Shown here piece by piece: positions 11,461 through 13,710 of a stretch of DNA of 13,710 nt. The stretch is from an uncultured Verrucomicrobiota bacterium. Lineage in GTDB: Bacteria > Verrucomicrobiota > Kiritimatiellia > RFP12 > UBA1067. A model generated the notes under the pieces. That model saw only the letters and a list, made by a program, of their open reading frames with translations, did not search any database and had not been told where the DNA came from. The DNA is taken from NCBI GenBank assembly GCA_946631535.1, contig CAMPAF010000039.1, positions 1-13,710 of the forward strand, read 5' to 3'. The position numbers and the translations under genes were made by a program. Within the stretch, counting starts at the first letter, position 1, and each line of letters opens with the position of its first letter.

Positions 11461-13710
11461 AGTATGAAGTTGAAGGGCTTCGGCAGAAGCGCGCTCTTGA
11501 GAGCCTTGACCTCCTCGTGCGTCAGCGTGGCGTCGTACACGCGCCAGTCGTCGAGCAGGAAGCCGTCGCCTGAAATGCCGGTGAAGTTCTTCACCGTTCC
11601 GTGGATGGAGCCGAACTGGCCCTGTCCGCTGATGCCCGACGGAAGGAGCGTGCCGACGGTGGCGTACTGGTCGTCGACGTACAGCGTGGTGCCCTCGAGT
11701 CCGGCGACAATCGTCACGAGATGCCACTTGCCCACGAGGTTGTCTATGCCCGTCACCGAGACGACGTCGCTGCCGTCCGCACCGCCGGCCCAGGAAACAA
11801 GCGAGATCGTCGAAGCGTCCTTTGCGATCAGCGCCATGCCGTCATTCCATCCGCTGCCGAAGTTCCACAGTATCTTGTTGCCCACCTCGCGGACCTTCAC
11901 GAGCGATATCGCCGTCATCTCGCCCGCGTGGAAAGGCGACATGCCGGACGTGTTCGAATCGTACCAGGGCTTGGTGTTGTTGTCGAAAACGCCGGCTTCA
12001 CCGTTCCACCCGGACACGTATTGAGGGCTGAGGCTGCTGCCGAGGCTGAACCTTGAGTCCTCCGCAATCGAGCTGCCGCCGTTGAAGTCGTAGTGCAGGA
12101 ACGGGGTGGGCAGGCCCTGGCACATCGTCGCGACGACGTTCTGCCCGCTGACGGAGACCTCGAAGCGCGAGCTGCCGACAAGCGTGACGTTTCCGCCAGC
12201 CGTCAGATTCGCGTCGGTCGTCATCAGCGTCATCTGCACGGACGGCGTCGCGACAGCCGGATCGATGGCGTACGTCTTGACGGCAGGCACGACGTTTGTC
12301 ATCATGGCATACCCTTCAACAGCTACGCTAGCCGTCGCACTAGGCGCGATTACGACCGAGCCGATTGCCGTAGGCGACATGTCGAAGTCCAGCGTCGACC
12401 CGCCCTTCGCGATGACCGTTGCACCGGAAAGATTGCAGGGCGCATTCATTCCAAACAGCAGTGTGGCACCTTCCAGCACGATTGTACCGGCCGAGGAGAC
12501 CGTCAGGTTCTGGATCGGGAAGTTCTGCCTGTTGGAGGCACGGATGGTAAGCGTGTGGCCGCCGAGCGCCAGCGTCGCCGCGCCGTAGCCGTGGTGTACA
12601 AGCCCCCAGCCGGCGCCAAGGTCAACGAGCGCGTCGCCTGTCAGGGTTATGTTGGACAGCTGACGGGCGCCATATCCCTGCGCATTGGCACCAGTGTACT
12701 TGACGGCGCCGGAATACACGCCATTGGCCTCCACGCCCTTGCCGGCAATGGTCAGCTTGTATCCAATGCCGTTGTCAATGACGTGATTGATGTCTACGCA
12801 AGCGCCGTCCTCCACGGTTATCGACTTCAGGTTGGCGTTCGACCATCCCGTCTGGTACGGACCGAAGCCAGTGAGCCAGGCGGGCGACGACGTCTGGGTG
12901 CTTGCAGCGCTCGTCGTCAGCGTTCCCGACTTCGCGGTTATGCCGCCGGTGAACGTGTTTAGCGCAGCCATGTCGACGTTGCCGTACGTCTCGACCGACC
13001 CTCCGCCGGAGATTACGGCCGACTCGGTGACTCCGTCGATCTTGAGCACGGTGCCTGAATCGATGTCAATGCCGGTTGTCGCGCTGATTCTCGCGTTGCG
13101 GACGAGCGTCGCGCCGTTCCGGAGGGTTATGCTCGCCGCCTGGATTACGCCGTTGCCAGAGAAGTTCGCCTCGCCGCTGCCGGTGATGGTGAGGTTTCCA
13201 AGGATGTAAGTGCCGGACACCGTGATTTCCGCGTCGCCCGAAAGCTCGATGATGGCGTCTTCGTTAAAGCCGGGCATGACGCCGCCTTCCCAGTTGCCGA
13301 CAGTGTCGAACGCCGTCGCGCCGACTGCAGGAAGCGTCGGGAGATGCGCCATTATCGTCAAGGTGCCGTTTGAATACGACACGCGCGGGCTGTCCAGCTG
13401 ATCTCCGTTTTCGTCGTACACGACCAGGCTCTGCGGCTGCGAGCTGAGCGAAAGGCTGACCACGTCTCCTGCGCTCTGCAGCTGCGCCGCGAGCGTGCCG
13501 CCATCCAGAACGGAGATCGTCGCCGTCGGACGGCTCGTGCCGACGTTGAATGTCACTCCCGAACCAACCGTTATCGTGCCGGAAGACGCCGTAAGCGCAG
13601 CCGGCGTCACAACGACATCAGACGCAGCTGTCTGATCTTTGACAAACGACATGTCCCCATTTAGGACCATTTCTGATGTTACATCGAGGTTCCCTGTCAA
13701 CAAGGCGCTT
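11454..13710 (-). CDS. Secreted beta-strand-repeat protein with C-terminal LamG domain, 5' end outside window (gene 3)
   Basis: The frame is open to the right edge. The first possible in-window start is a TTG at 13703, but sense codons continue upstream and there is no signal peptide, so the protein is taken as N-terminally truncated by the window. Numbered from that TTG there are 749 residues. Residues 1-120 are strand-rich. GNWEGGVMPG at 136-145 is the same motif that opens modules in the neighbours. NTFTGGITAKSGTLTTS at 249-265 is a textbook autotransporter-associated beta-strand repeat. Residues 350-420 continue the beta-helix (NITLTGDALVDLG, LALGGHTLTI). Residues 533-740 are a LamG domain with WHLVTIVAG, TLYVDD and DDWRVYDATLTHEEVKAL. 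It ends PKPFNFILR with no barrel or sorting signal. Stop TGA lies 39 bp before gene 2, so one transcript is likely. A surface or extracellular role is inferred. Confidence 0.9.
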   Translation of the reverse strand, partial: SALLTGNLDVTSEMVLNGDMSFVKDQTAASDVVVTPAALTASSGTITVGSGVTFNVGTSRPTATISVLDGGTLAAQLQSAGDVVSLSLSSQPQSLVVYDENGDQLDSPRVSYSNGTLTIMAHLPTLPAVGATAFDTVGNWEGGVMPGFNEDAIIELSGDAEITVSGTYILGNLTITGSGEANFSGNGVIQAASITLRNGATLVRNARISATTGIDIDSGTVLKIDGVTESAVISGGGSVETYGNVDMAALNTFTGGITAKSGTLTTSAASTQTSSPAWLTGFGPYQTGWSNANLKSITVEDGACVDINHVIDNGIGYKLTIAGKGVEANGVYSGAVKYTGANAQGYGARQLSNITLTGDALVDLGAGWGLVHHGYGAATLALGGHTLTIRASNRQNFPIQNLTVSSAGTIVLEGATLLFGMNAPCNLSGATVIAKGGSTLDFDMSPTAIGSVVIAPSATASVAVEGYAMMTNVVPAVKTYAIDPAVATPSVQMTLMTTDANLTAGGNVTLVGSSRFEVSVSGQNVVATMCQGLPTPFLHYDFNGGSSIAEDSRFSLGSSLSPQYVSGWNGEAGVFDNNTKPWYDSNTSGMSPFHAGEMTAISLVKVREVGNKILWNFGSGWNDGMALIAKDASTISLVSWAGGADGSDVVSVTGIDNLVGKWHLVTIVAGLEGTTLYVDDQYATVGTLLPSGISGQGQFGSIHGTVKNFTGISGDGFLLDDWRVYDATLTHEEVKALKSALLPKPFNFILR
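11484..12107 (-). other. LamG (Laminin_G_3-like) domain at the C-terminus of gene 3
   Basis: Residues about 533-740 of gene 3: PFLHYDFNGG at the start, then ILWNFGSGWNDGMALIA, GKWHLVTIVAG, TLYVDDQYATVG, FGSIHG, and LLDDWRVYDATLTHEEVKAL at the end. The 'W-H-x-V' strand, 'L-Y-V-D' strand and final 'D-D-x-R-x-Y-x-x-x-L-x-x-x-E' element are the standard landmarks of this fold, which binds glycans or proteins in many secreted bacterial enzymes and adhesins. Ligand cannot be predicted. Confidence 0.8.

Noticed and set aside
11284..12024. 246-codon plus-strand frame spanning the gene 3/gene 2 junction, with a hydrophobic stretch
   Set aside because: The hydrophobic stretch is the reverse reading of the gene 2 signal peptide and leader. 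The frame overlaps the LamG domain of gene 3 and has no domain of its own.
13701..13703. TTG as the true start of gene 3
   Set aside because: The frame is open upstream to the edge, and no ribosome site or signal peptide is visible for a protein of clearly secreted type.

Overview
This window looks like part of a PVC-superphylum bacterium (Verrucomicrobiota, Kiritimatiellota or Lentisphaerota), probably host-associated or anaerobic. That is an inference. It rests on three consecutive very large, GC-rich, secreted proteins built from autotransporter-associated beta-strand repeats, LamG-like jelly-roll domains and recurring GNW-x(n)-W-x-G-x-x-P modules, with no C-terminal autotransporter barrel visible. 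No rRNA, tRNA, replication or housekeeping gene is present to fix the taxonomy.

All real coding sequence is on the minus strand, so transcription runs from right to left. (1) Positions 11454-13710 hold the C-terminal part of a secreted beta-strand-repeat protein ending in a clear LamG domain; its 5' end lies beyond the right edge. (2) After 39 bp comes a complete 1972-codon gene (5496-11414) with a Sec signal peptide, an N-terminal jelly-roll-like domain, beta-helical stretches, a second LamG-like domain, a GNW module and a C-terminal jelly-roll-like domain. (3) A 426-bp intergenic region (5070-5495) contains a 19-bp tandem duplication directly after the gene 2 stop, a stretch with nothing recognisable, a striking 7-bp tandem repeat tract, and a candidate promoter, leader hairpin and strong Shine-Dalgarno site. 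(4) A third giant gene starts at 5069 and stays open for 1689 codons to the left edge. It has a signal peptide, seven glycine-rich 'IVGG...GNSSVT' repeats, a long beta-helical region and two GNW modules; its 3' end is outside the window.

The three proteins are modular relatives of each other. A module of about 250 residues near the end of gene 2 recurs in gene 1 with stretches of identical DNA. A short 'Y-x-T-[IV]-x-x-A' motif and the LamG-like fold also recur. The likely joint role is a set of cell-surface or secreted adhesive or glycan-contacting proteins, but no catalytic site or characterised relative identifies a substrate. The most interesting non-coding signal is the heptamer tract about 20 bp upstream of the candidate promoter of gene 1. 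It recalls the promoter-length phase variation known for some bacterial adhesins, but could instead be a dispersed intergenic repeat. Large open frames on the plus strand, up to 1048 codons, are antisense shadows.
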